DNA from: Allobosea lathyri
GTDB taxonomy: Bacteria > Pseudomonadota > Alphaproteobacteria > Rhizobiales > Beijerinckiaceae
Length of the DNA stretch: 64,000 nt
Reading direction: 5' to 3'
Assembly (NCBI RefSeq): GCF_900108245.1
Contig: NZ_FNUY01000005.1
Span: 124,001-188,000, forward strand
The notes below the pieces were generated by a model. It was not told the origin of the DNA. It did no database searches and worked only from the letters and a program-made list of their open reading frames with translations. A program made the position numbers and the translations under genes. Of this stretch, positions 37,020 through 44,988 are shown one piece after another (position 1 is the stretch's first letter; each line of letters starts with the position of its first letter).

Positions 37020-37049
37020 GGCGCAACTTCCTTGATAAGGCGCAACTTC
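37020..37049. repeat. Tandem 11-bp direct repeat upstream of the TadE genes
   Basis: GGCGCAACTTC occurs at 37020-37030 and 37039-37049, 19 bases start to start (about two helical turns), in the 276-base non-coding stretch before the first TadE-like gene. This spacing suits two regulator monomers on one face of the DNA. The rest of the stretch shows no gene. Confidence 0.35.
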
Positions 37050-37252
37050 GGAATTCGCCCCGAACAGCACGGGCCGGCGCTCTCGCGAGGTCCCGCCGAA
37101 AAGGTGAATCATCCGCTAACGCCCGCAATTCCCATGGGAATGCCGGCATAACGGATCGGAAATTCTTTTCCCCTATGAAAGGGCCTCCAACGGGCTGGCG
37201 CCGTGTCGATTGCGGCGCGCATCTGCGAAGCGACAACCGGAATTCTGACGGA

Positions 37253-37864
37253 ATGACATCTTTCCCGGCCCAGGATGAGCTGGAACCGCCGCGCACCCGC
37301 CGCGCCATAGGCCGCTTGCTCGATCGATTCAAGCGCTCGCAGGATGGCGCGACCATCGTCGAATTCGCGCTCGTCCTGACGCCATTCCTGATGCTGATGT
37401 TCGCGATACTCGAGACGGCATTGATGTTCTGGACGAGCCAGATCCTCGAGGAGGCTCTGACGCAGGCTTCGCGCAGGCTGCTGACCGGCCAGGCCCTGAC
37501 GCGCTACAAAGGGGACGGCGCGGCCAATTCCGCCGCCTTTCGCAACGACGTCTGCGCCCTGGCTCCAACAGGCCTGATCGATTGCAGCAAACTGACCATC
37601 GACTCGCGAGCCTATGCCTCTTTCGCCAATGCCAAAACCGGCACCAGCAGCAGCAATCCCGTCGCCGGCGGCGCCTTGAACACAACCGGCTTCGGTTACA
37701 ACGCCGCACAGGCCGGCCAGGTCGTCGTCGTACGCGCGGTGCTCGACTACAAGCTGTTCTTCACCCAATGGAGCACGGCACTGGTCAATATCGGCGGTGG
37801 AAGACGTGGCATCATCGCGACGGCGGTATTCCGCGCCGAGCCTTTCGCAGCCCCGGCAACGTGA
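37253..37864 (+). CDS. TadE-like pseudopilin, first copy
   Basis: A 203-residue minor pilin. The cytoplasmic basic leader (RTRRAIGRLLDRFKRSQDG) ends at G32, then ATIVEFALVLTPFLMLMFAIL with Glu at +5 (E37): the prepilin peptidase signature of TadE. The periplasmic part carries a cysteine pair (NDVCALAP..LIDCSKL) that may form a disulfide. The start is uncertain: 37253 gives a normal leader; 37175 would add 26 residues. It is co-transcribed with the next TadE-like gene, whose ATG follows the stop by eight bases. Confidence 0.88.
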   Translation: MTSFPAQDELEPPRTRRAIGRLLDRFKRSQDGATIVEFALVLTPFLMLMFAILETALMFWTSQILEEALTQASRRLLTGQALTRYKGDGAANSAAFRNDVCALAPTGLIDCSKLTIDSRAYASFANAKTGTSSSNPVAGGALNTTGFGYNAAQAGQVVVVRAVLDYKLFFTQWSTALVNIGGGRRGIIATAVFRAEPFAAPAT

Positions 37865-37872
37865 GGGCGGAG

Positions 37873-38493
37873 ATGGCACGCGCATTCTCGCTTCGTCGCA
37901 ACCGCGCCGCGCTCCGCCGCCTCGCGCAACGTTTTATCGGCAATCGCCGTGGCGTCGCCGTCGTCGAATTCGCCATGATCCTTCCGGCGATGGTGACGAT
38001 TTACTTCGGCATCGTCGAAGTCGCACAAGGCATCATGATCGACCGCAAGGTCACGCAGTTGACCCGGGCGCTGGCCGACCTGACCGCCCAAGCGCCCTCG
38101 GTCACCGACGGCGAGGTCACCAACATCTTCGACGCGGCCCAGACTATCATGCTGCCGTTCACGGATGTGGCCGCTCGCATGTCGATCGCCAATGTCGTGG
38201 TCGACAACAGCGGTGTCGCGCGCGTCTGCTGGAGCGAGCAGCGCAACTCCACCGTGCCGGCGCGGGGCGCGGCGATCGACCTGCCAGCCGACCTGCGCAT
38301 TCCCAACACCTCGATCGTCATGACGCGAGCCAGCTACGACTTCAAACCATTGGTCGGCTACATCATCACCGGCACGATCAAGATCGGCGACACGCCGATC
38401 TACATGCGCCCGCGCGTCGGCAAGATCGGCGGCACCGGCAATGTCGAGCAAGTGGAGCGAGTCGGTAAAGCCTTATGCCCCGGCTTCAACTGA
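37873..38493 (+). CDS. TadE/TadG-like pseudopilin, second copy
   Basis: 206 residues. The basic leader MARAFSLRRNRAALRRLAQRFIGNRRG is followed by VAVVEFAMILPAMVTIYFG with Glu at +5 after G27. The periplasmic part is about 160 residues without the von Willebrand domain of long TadG proteins. GAGGGCGGAG immediately precedes the ATG. The long in-frame extension upstream overlaps the first TadE gene and is rejected. Together the two genes probably supply minor subunits that prime pilus assembly. Confidence 0.87.
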   Translation: MARAFSLRRNRAALRRLAQRFIGNRRGVAVVEFAMILPAMVTIYFGIVEVAQGIMIDRKVTQLTRALADLTAQAPSVTDGEVTNIFDAAQTIMLPFTDVAARMSIANVVVDNSGVARVCWSEQRNSTVPARGAAIDLPADLRIPNTSIVMTRASYDFKPLVGYIITGTIKIGDTPIYMRPRVGKIGGTGNVEQVERVGKALCPGFN

Positions 38494-38509
38494 GCAGCCG
38501 GGGGCGCGA

Positions 38510-40009
38510 TCAGATCGTCTGATTGTAATCCCCGACTTCGGGGTTTTCACGCAGCACCCCGTCGATTGCGGCGAACATTTCGCGCATGCGGGCGTCCGAG
38601 ACCGGGCTCTCGCAGACCACGACCAGCTCCGGCTTGTTCGATGAGGCCCGAACCAGCCCCCATGTCCCATCGGCATTGACGACGCGCACGCCGTTGACGG
38701 TGATCACGTCGCGGATCGGCTGTCCGGCGATCATCTCACCCTTGGCCCGCATCGCCTCGATGCGCTTCACGACGCGATCGCCGACCTGATACTTGATCTC
38801 GTCGGCGCATTTGGCCGCCATGGTCGGCGTGCCCCAGGTCTTGGGTACGGCGGCGTAAAGATCGGCCATCGACTTGGTGGGATTGCGGTCGAGCATGTCG
38901 ATCACGGCGATCGCGGTGACGACGCCGTCGTCATAGCCGCGCCCGACCGGTGCATTGAAGAAGAAATGGCCTGATTTCTCGAAGCCGGCGAGCGCGTTGA
39001 GATCTCGCACCCGGCGCTTGATGTAGGAGTGGCCGGTTTTCCAGTAATCGGTCTTGACGCCCAGCCGCTGCAGTTCGGGATCAGTGTCGAACAGCCCGGT
39101 CGATTTCACATCGACCACGAACTGCGCGCCGGGATGCAGCTTGCCGAGGTCGCGGGCCAGCATGACGCCGATCTTGTCGGCGAAGATCTCCTCGCCATGA
39201 TTGTCGACGACGCCGCAGCGATCGCCGTCGCCGTCGAAGCCGAGCGCGACATCGGCGCCGTGCTGCTTCACGGCATCGGCCATGGCGTGCAGCATCTTCA
39301 TGTCTTCGGGATTGGGATTATAGCGCGGGAAGGTGTGGTCGAGCTCGGCATCCATCGGGATCACCTCGCAGCCCAGGGCTTCGAGGATCTGCGGCGCGAA
39401 GGCGCCGGCCGTGCCGTTGCCACAGGCGGCGATGACCTTGAGCTTGCGCTTGATCTTGGGCCGATCGGTCAGGTCCTTGATGTAGACTGCCGGGAAATCC
39501 GGCACGAACTGGTAGGAACCGCCGCCGACCAGCTCGAATTCGCCGGCCAGCACGATGTCGCGCAGCTGGCCCATCTCCCCGGGCCCGAATGTGACGGGAC
39601 GCTGGGCGCCCATCTTGATCCCGGTCCAGCCATTGTCGTTATGCGAGGCGGTGACCATCGCGACGCAGGGCACATCGAGCGCGAACTGGGCGAAATAGGC
39701 CATCGGCGACATGCACAGGCCGATATCGTGAACCTTGCAGCCGGCCGCCATCAGCCCGGTCACCAGCGCCATCTTGATCGACGAGGAATAGCCTCGGAAG
39801 TCGTGGCCCGTGACGATCTCGGGCTTCACGCCCATGCGCCGGATCAGCGTGCCCAGCCCCATGCCGACGGCCTGGACGCCCATCAGATTGAGTTCCTTGC
39901 CGAAGAACCAGCGCGCATCGTACTCGCGGAAGCCCGTGGGCTTCACCATCGGCAGCGACTCGTAGTCGAAGGTGTTCGGGAAGAGTTCGGGCAGCGGCTT
40001 GGGGAACAT
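38510..40009 (-). CDS. Phosphomannomutase/phosphoglucomutase
   Basis: A 499-residue alpha-D-phosphohexomutase. The phosphoserine loop is VTASHNDNGWTGIK, the metal loop FDGDGDRCG, the sugar-binding loop FEKSGHFFF, and the phosphate loop RASSNKPELVV, in the normal four-domain order. It interconverts 1- and 6-phosphates of mannose or glucose for exopolysaccharide and LPS precursors. Possible starts at 40054, 40021 and 40009 lack clear ribosome sites; 40009 matches usual family length. It converges on the tad pseudopilin genes with a 16-base gap. Confidence 0.92.
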   Translation of the reverse strand: MFPKPLPELFPNTFDYESLPMVKPTGFREYDARWFFGKELNLMGVQAVGMGLGTLIRRMGVKPEIVTGHDFRGYSSSIKMALVTGLMAAGCKVHDIGLCMSPMAYFAQFALDVPCVAMVTASHNDNGWTGIKMGAQRPVTFGPGEMGQLRDIVLAGEFELVGGGSYQFVPDFPAVYIKDLTDRPKIKRKLKVIAACGNGTAGAFAPQILEALGCEVIPMDAELDHTFPRYNPNPEDMKMLHAMADAVKQHGADVALGFDGDGDRCGVVDNHGEEIFADKIGVMLARDLGKLHPGAQFVVDVKSTGLFDTDPELQRLGVKTDYWKTGHSYIKRRVRDLNALAGFEKSGHFFFNAPVGRGYDDGVVTAIAVIDMLDRNPTKSMADLYAAVPKTWGTPTMAAKCADEIKYQVGDRVVKRIEAMRAKGEMIAGQPIRDVITVNGVRVVNADGTWGLVRASSNKPELVVVCESPVSDARMREMFAAIDGVLRENPEVGDYNQTI

Positions 40010-40144
40010 AAAGCGATCCATGCGGGCTAGCGTGCTGAACGGGAAGGCGGCCATAGGAAACGTCGATCGCGACCTTGACGCGACATGTTCCACGCTTAAC
40101 CGATCGTCATGCCGTTGGGAACGCCCGATGCTGCACCAGCGAGA

Positions 40145-40669
40145 TCAGCCGCGCAGGACCATTCTCCCGGTCTGCACTTCGTAGCCTTGCAGCTTGCCGA
40201 GGAAGGAGGTGCCGAGCAGGCTCGTCTGGAGCGCGCCGGCCGGAAGCACCACGGCCTCGACATTGCGCACGACGATGTCTCCGAGCCGGATTTCGCGGAG
40301 CATGACGCTCGTTCCCGCCACGACGCCATTGGCCGTGCTGAGCATGATCTTGCGTCCGCCCGTATTGGCTCCGATTCCCAACGCGCGTGCATCGCTGGCC
40401 GTCAGCGCGACGATGCTTGCGCCGGTATCGACCATCATCTTGACGCGGTAGTTGTCGATCGTCGGGTGGACCATGTAGTGGCCACGATAGTCGGCAGCGA
40501 CCGTGAGGGTGGGGCGTGCGGTCGAGGCCGGCTTGGCCGTGGTCGTCACGGATGCGACGCTCGGGCGCTCTTCGCCGAAGCCCTGCGCAAGCTGCTCGCT
40601 ATAGGACAGCGCGCTGACGACGACCGTTGCGGCGATGCCTAGCGCCCAAATGATCGGTCTTTGCGCCAT
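40145..40669 (-). CDS. Membrane-anchored retropepsin-like aspartic protease
   Basis: 174 residues. One N-terminal membrane helix (IIWALGIAATVVVSALSY) and a linker precede a single retropepsin-like domain (TIGR02281 / clan AA type): VKMMVDTGASIVALT contains the catalytic DTGA, and LLGTSFLGKLQGYEV is the C-terminal flap region. Such proteins need to dimerise, as retroviral proteases do. It is likely periplasmic. Its role in alphaproteobacteria is poorly known. Confidence 0.87.
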   Translation of the reverse strand: MAQRPIIWALGIAATVVVSALSYSEQLAQGFGEERPSVASVTTTAKPASTARPTLTVAADYRGHYMVHPTIDNYRVKMMVDTGASIVALTASDARALGIGANTGGRKIMLSTANGVVAGTSVMLREIRLGDIVVRNVEAVVLPAGALQTSLLGTSFLGKLQGYEVQTGRMVLRG

Positions 40670-40809
40670 GCTGCCCGGTTTCCTCACCCCTGCGGATGCC
40701 GGCACGATGCGTGCCCTATCCTGACGAAGGGTGAAGATCGTCGCCAGAATCCAGCGTTTCGCCGCATGCGCGGGCGCTCCGACGGGAACAGGCTTAACGC
40801 CAGCTTGTC

Positions 40810-41718
40810 CTAAAGGAAGGATTCGCCGACCATCGCCTCGATCGCGTCATGGCTGGGCACGCTGGGCTGCGCGCCGGCACTGGTGCAGGCAAGCGACCCG
40901 GCGGCGAGCCCGCGCTGGAGTGCGCCTGACAGGCCAAACCCCGCGGCAAGCGCCGCGGCGAAGGCTCCGGTGAAACTATCCCCTGCCGCGACCGTATCGA
41001 CGACCGCGACCTTGGGCGCCTCCAGGCGGCGCCGCATTCCGCCCTGCCAGCCGACCACGCCGGCCGCGCCGAGCGTGACGATGCAGATGACGCCGCATTC
41101 GGAATCGACCCGCCGCGCGATCTCGTCGGGCTCGCGCTCCGGCCAGCCCCGCGATTGAGCCAGGATCAGTGCCTCATGTTCGTTGACGACGAGCACGTCG
41201 ACGCTGCCGAGCAAGGCCGGATCAGGCGGCCCCGCCGGCGCCAGATTGAGGATGACGCGGCCCCCCGCCCGCTTCATCAAGCGCGCTGCAGCAAGGCATT
41301 CCTGCTCTGGCACCTCGCGCTGGAGCAGCAGGATATCGTCGCCACCGAGCGCCATGCCTTCCAGCACATCGGCTTTCGCATGGGCATTCGCGCCGGCCGC
41401 GACGACGATCTGGTTGGCGCCATCAGCATCGACGGCGATGAAGGCCGCGCCCGTCGGCGCATCGACGGTGATGACATGGGTGAGATCGACCCCATCGGCC
41501 GCCAGCAGCGACAGCGCGGTGCGGGCGAAATCGTCACGCCCGGTGGCACCGACAAGCGCGACTTCGGCGCCGTAGCGCCGGGCGGCCAGCGCCTGGTTCG
41601 CGCCTTTTCCACCGGGATGAAGCGCATAGCTCGGACCGATCACGGTTTCGCCGGCACCTGGCAAGGTCTCGACCGGCGTGACCAGATCGACGTTGATCGA
41701 ACCGAAGACGACGATCAT
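40810..41718 (-). CDS. rbsK: Ribokinase (PfkB family)
   Basis: A 302-residue sugar kinase. The N-terminal signature HPGGKGANQA (G36-N41) and the C-terminal DTVAAGDSFTGAF with catalytic Asp are intact, as are the NEHEA and LGAAGVV motifs of the RbsK group. It phosphorylates ribose or a similar sugar. The start overlaps the upstream dgoK by four bases (ATGA), so the two are coupled and probably act on related sugars or acids, rather than in simple ribose uptake; no ribose transporter is nearby. Confidence 0.88.
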   Translation of the reverse strand: MIVVFGSINVDLVTPVETLPGAGETVIGPSYALHPGGKGANQALAARRYGAEVALVGATGRDDFARTALSLLAADGVDLTHVITVDAPTGAAFIAVDADGANQIVVAAGANAHAKADVLEGMALGGDDILLLQREVPEQECLAAARLMKRAGGRVILNLAPAGPPDPALLGSVDVLVVNEHEALILAQSRGWPEREPDEIARRVDSECGVICIVTLGAAGVVGWQGGMRRRLEAPKVAVVDTVAAGDSFTGAFAAALAAGFGLSGALQRGLAAGSLACTSAGAQPSVPSHDAIEAMVGESFL

Positions 41719-42611
41719 GAGGCGAGCCCTGCGGCGAGACGGGTAACGCCGGCAATGAAGGCGGCTTCGGGTGTCGTGATCGCGATCGGCAGGCCGGCAG
41801 CCTCGAACGCAGCGGAATAGCTCTCCGCGAGCACACCGTCGGCGACGAGATGGACCGGTTGCTGCCGGCCAAACAGCGCCGCCGCAGAGGCGATCTCGTG
41901 AGCGACGAGCAAGGCCGAAAGATAGGGGCCGACCTCGCCGCCTTTCATACGCCCGCCCAGAACCTCCGTACGGGCGGAAAAGGCCGTGTTCAGCAACCCG
42001 CCGGGGCGGTTGGCTGCGGCGAGCCCCCGGCTTGCGCCGACAGCCGCATCATCGCCGGCCGGCTCCTCGGCGAGGCGCGCCAGAATCGAATGCTGCCGCA
42101 GCAGCCCGTAAACCTCCCCGGTCATGAAGCTGGCGAAGCGGACGATCCGGCCGTCCCTGATCTCAATCCATTTCGAATGCGTTCCGGGCAGGCAGGCGAT
42201 GCCGTCCTCGAGCCCCAGCCCGACGATCAGCGTCTCCTCGCCGCGCATCACGTCGAAGGCGCCGTCATCGCAGCTCAGGCCCGGCAGCACGGTCGCAGAT
42301 GTGCCGTCGGCAAGCGTGACCGGCAATCCCGCTGCGGCGATTTCGTCCGGCGATGCGGGGCAGGCGACATAGGCGGCCTCGACCCAGCCGTTGCGGCTGC
42401 CGACCATGCCGGCGAGAACAACAGCGGCATCGGGACGGGCGCGGCGAAAATCGCCTGCGAGCGCCTCGAACGCAGCCGGATAGCCGCCTGCTGGAACCGA
42501 CTGGATGCCCTGATCGGCCACCCGGCGCTGAAGCACCTCGCCCGTCTCGGAAATCAGGAAGGCGCGGGCGCGGGTCGTGCCCCAGTCAAGTGCGATCAGG
42601 GGTTTAGGCAT
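41715..42611 (-). CDS. dgoK: 2-dehydro-3-deoxygalactonokinase
   Basis: 298 residues of the DgoK family (ASKHA fold). The N-terminus reads LIALDWGTTRARAFL (phosphate loop), followed by GMVGSRNGWVEA, CLPGTHSKWIEI and the C-terminal LVADGVLAESYSAAF. It phosphorylates 2-keto-3-deoxygalactonate for the De Ley-Doudoroff galactose route. The usual partner, the DgoA aldolase, is not beside it. The mutarotase at 46728, on the other side of the pca genes, could belong to the same sugar pathway. The frame upstream of 42611 covers a repeat and is not coding. Confidence 0.9.
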   Translation of the reverse strand: MPKPLIALDWGTTRARAFLISETGEVLQRRVADQGIQSVPAGGYPAAFEALAGDFRRARPDAAVVLAGMVGSRNGWVEAAYVACPASPDEIAAAGLPVTLADGTSATVLPGLSCDDGAFDVMRGEETLIVGLGLEDGIACLPGTHSKWIEIRDGRIVRFASFMTGEVYGLLRQHSILARLAEEPAGDDAAVGASRGLAAANRPGGLLNTAFSARTEVLGGRMKGGEVGPYLSALLVAHEIASAAALFGRQQPVHLVADGVLAESYSAAFEAAGLPIAITTPEAAFIAGVTRLAAGLAS

Positions 42612-42657
42612 GGCAAAGCTCCGGCTCGCCGGCATCGTTCCGGCCGCGCGTAACCTA

Positions 42658-42695
42658 GAGCATGATGCCGAAAAGTGGGAACCGGTTTTCGGACG
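42658..42695. repeat. Short Rhizobiales repeat (GCATGATGCCGAAAAGTGGG type)
   Basis: Contains the hairpin CCGAAAA/TTTTCGG (42668-42674 with 42686-42692). I recognise this sequence as a common dispersed intergenic element of the order. Here it lies in the 130 bases between pcaG and dgoK. Confidence 0.7.
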
Positions 42696-42741
42696 GGTCA
42701 CTGCGAGAACAGAGGGGCTCTCACAGTGTCCCCGACAGCCT

Positions 42742-43329
42742 TCAAGCCTCGAAAAAGACCGTCTCGCTCTCGCCCTGCAGGCAGATATCGAAGCGGAAGA
42801 CGCCATCGCCGCCACGCTGCGCGATCAACGTATCCCGGCGACCGGCCGGAACCAGCGCCAGCACGGGATCGCCGTCATTGGCCGCCTCGTCGGAGAAATA
42901 GATTCGCGTCGCCAGCCTGACCAGAACGCCGCGCGCGAAGACGGAGACCGTCAGATGCGGCGCCTGCCTGGCTCCACCCGGCCCGGGCAACCCGCCTGGA
43001 CGCACGGTCTCGAAGAAGTAACGCCCCTCCGAGGTCGTCTCGGCGCGGCCGAAGCCGGTGAAGCCGGCATTGCCGGATGCGTGGAAGCGCCCTTGCGGAT
43101 CGGCCTGCCAGATCTCGATCATGGCGTCGCCGACGGGGAGCCCATCGCCGTCATAGACAGTGCCCTCGACACGGATGCGCTCGCCGGCGATCCCGTCGGT
43201 CGCAACCTGCTCAGTGGCGAGTTCCGGCCCGCCATAGGCGCGCGGCGTCAGCGCATAGGCGAAGAAGGGGCCGATCGTCTGCGAGGGCGTGATGCCGAGG
43301 GTTGTCTCGGCCTTCGTCTCAATGGTCAT
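42742..43329 (-). CDS. pcaG: Protocatechuate 3,4-dioxygenase alpha subunit
   Basis: A 195-residue intradiol dioxygenase subunit: SQTIGPFFAYAL at the N-terminus, DAMIEIWQADPQGRFHASG in the core and FSDEAANDGDPVL with FDICLQGE at the end. Alpha subunits lack the full iron-ligand set, which is supplied by PcaH. With PcaH it opens protocatechuate to 3-carboxy-muconate. The ATG at 43329 lies within the end of pcaH (11-base overlap). The upstream long frame is a shadow of pcaH. Confidence 0.93.
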   Translation of the reverse strand: MTIETKAETTLGITPSQTIGPFFAYALTPRAYGGPELATEQVATDGIAGERIRVEGTVYDGDGLPVGDAMIEIWQADPQGRFHASGNAGFTGFGRAETTSEGRYFFETVRPGGLPGPGGARQAPHLTVSVFARGVLVRLATRIYFSDEAANDGDPVLALVPAGRRDTLIAQRGGDGVFRFDICLQGESETVFFEA

Positions 43330-44029
43330 GCGGCTCCTCCAGCGGCGTCGCGTTGCGGCCGCGCAGGACGATGTCGAACTGGTAGCCGAGCGCCCATTCC
43401 GGCTCGGTCGTGTCGATATCGAACCGCGAAACGAGGCGATCACGCGCCTTTTCATCGGTGACCGACTGGAAGATCGGATCGTATTTGAAGAGCGGATCGC
43501 CCGGAAAATACATCTGCGTGATCACGCGCGAGAGGAAGCTCGCGCCAAACAGCGAAAAGTGGATATGGGCGGGGCGCCAGGCATTGTGGTGGTTGCGCCA
43601 GGGATAGGCACCGGGCTTCACCGTGACGAAGCGATAACGCCCGTCCGCATCGGTGACGGCCCGGCCGGCGCCGGTGAAGTTCGGATCGAGCGGAGCCGGG
43701 TGCTGGTCGCGGACATGGACATAGCGCCCGGCCGCATTGGCCTGCCAGATCTCGACCAGCGTGTGGGGCACCGGCCGGCCATCCTCGTCCAGGACCCGAC
43801 CGGTGACGATGATGCGCTCACCCAGCGGCTCGCCTTCATGCTGGCGGGTCAGGTCGGAATCGCCCTCGGCAACGCCGACATGACCGAAAACCGGCCCGGT
43901 CGTTTCCGACAGCGTATGCGGCAGCAGGATCAGCGGCTGCGATGGCGCGCGCTTCAGCGTGCTCTTGTATTCGGGCGAGGCGTTGAGCGGGTGAGCCTGC
44001 AGGCTCTGAGGCGGATAGATCAGGCTCAT
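43319..44029 (-). CDS. pcaH: Protocatechuate 3,4-dioxygenase beta subunit
   Basis: A 236-residue catalytic subunit. The iron ligands expected from the family are all visible: Tyr in AAGRYVHVRDQH, Tyr in KPGAYPWRN, and the two histidines in RPAHIHFSLFG. LVEIWQANAAGRY is the intradiol dioxygenase signature. GGAG sits seven bases before the ATG at 44029, which overlaps the pcaJ stop (ATGA). It acts on protocatechuate in the beta-ketoadipate pathway. Confidence 0.95.
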   Translation of the reverse strand: MSLIYPPQSLQAHPLNASPEYKSTLKRAPSQPLILLPHTLSETTGPVFGHVGVAEGDSDLTRQHEGEPLGERIIVTGRVLDEDGRPVPHTLVEIWQANAAGRYVHVRDQHPAPLDPNFTGAGRAVTDADGRYRFVTVKPGAYPWRNHHNAWRPAHIHFSLFGASFLSRVITQMYFPGDPLFKYDPIFQSVTDEKARDRLVSRFDIDTTEPEWALGYQFDIVLRGRNATPLEEPHDH

Positions 44030-44796
44030 GCTGCCACTCCATGCGCTTGTTTGGTCCGGGCATGCAGGTCGCGCAGGACACTCAGCTCCTGCGCTGTCGC
44101 GGCCGGAGTTTCCGCCAGCCGGGCGGCAAAGCGCAAGGGCCAGGCGCAACCCGCCTGAACCTGCTCACGCGTCACGCCGGGATGCAGCGAGACCACAGTC
44201 AGTTCGGCCGTCTCCGGATCGGGTTCCATGACGCAGAGATCGGTCATGATCTTGGTCGGCCCTTTGGTCTTGAGGCCCAGGGCCGCGCGATCGCCCTTGC
44301 CCGTGCCGTGACCGAACGAGGTGATGAAGGGCAGTTTCTCGACGAAGGCACGCGTGCCCATCGCCATGGTGATGAAAATCTCGCCGCAATTGCTGGCGAT
44401 TTCGGGCGCGCCGCCACCGCCGGGCAAACGCACCTTCGGAGCATCATAAGGGCCGACGACCGTGGTGTTGAGGTTGGCGAAACGGTCGATCTGCGCCCCG
44501 CCGAGGAAGCCGATGGTGATGCGCCCGCCCTGCAGCCAGTAGCGGAACATCTCGGGCACCGCGACGGTGGTCAGCGCGGTGTCGCAGAGTTCGCCATCGC
44601 CGATCGAGAGCGGCAGCACGCTCGGCCGGGTCGAGAGCGTGCCGGATTCGTAGATCAGCGTGATCTTCGGCGCATGCGTCAGCCGCGCGAGGTTGCAGGC
44701 GGCGGAGGGCGCTCCGATGCCCACGAAGCAGACATCAGTATTCGTCAGCAGCCTTGCGGCGGCAATGGTCATCATTTCAGTCGGGGTTGCGTTCAC
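44026..44796 (-). CDS. pcaJ: 3-oxoadipate CoA-transferase beta subunit, long form
   Basis: 256 residues from a GTG with GGGAG seven bases upstream; upstream codons cover a repeat. Family I CoA-transferase features: TDVCFVGIGAPSAACNLA, ITLIYESGTLS in place of the SENG of short PcaJ proteins, and PGGGGAPEIASNCGE. At 256 residues it is longer than the ~213 of Pseudomonas PcaJ and nearer to CatJ of strain B13 or IpdB-like subunits. Place beside pcaHG makes 3-oxoadipate the likely substrate. A ~190-base gap containing a repeat separates it from pcaI. Confidence 0.85.
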   Translation of the reverse strand: MNATPTEMMTIAAARLLTNTDVCFVGIGAPSAACNLARLTHAPKITLIYESGTLSTRPSVLPLSIGDGELCDTALTTVAVPEMFRYWLQGGRITIGFLGGAQIDRFANLNTTVVGPYDAPKVRLPGGGGAPEIASNCGEIFITMAMGTRAFVEKLPFITSFGHGTGKGDRAALGLKTKGPTKIMTDLCVMEPDPETAELTVVSLHPGVTREQVQAGCAWPLRFAARLAETPAATAQELSVLRDLHARTKQAHGVAA

Positions 44797-44814
44797 AGCG
44801 TGGCTCCCAAGCTC

Positions 44815-44984
44815 GACCTGCCCCCTCTGCCCTCGCGGGAGAGGGCTGGGGTGAGGGGGCGCCGTGCCCCCGATCGCTGGCACTCTTCCTCCGAGATCGC
44901 AGTCGGAACGGTCGAGCGCCCCCTCATCCGTCCCGGCTTCGCCGGGCCACCTTCTCCCGCGAGGGGAGAAGGGAGGAGCCCGGT
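44815..44984. repeat. Intergenic inverted repeat between pcaI and pcaJ
   Basis: Arms CCCTCGCGGGAGAGGG and TCTCCCGCGAGGGGAGA, GGTGAGGGGGCGCC and GCGCCCCCTCATCC, plus an inner hairpin CCCGGCTTCGCCGGG. Related in style to 5738-5920. It fills nearly all of the gap between two genes whose products form one enzyme. Confidence 0.7.
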
Positions 44985-44988
44985 CGTC

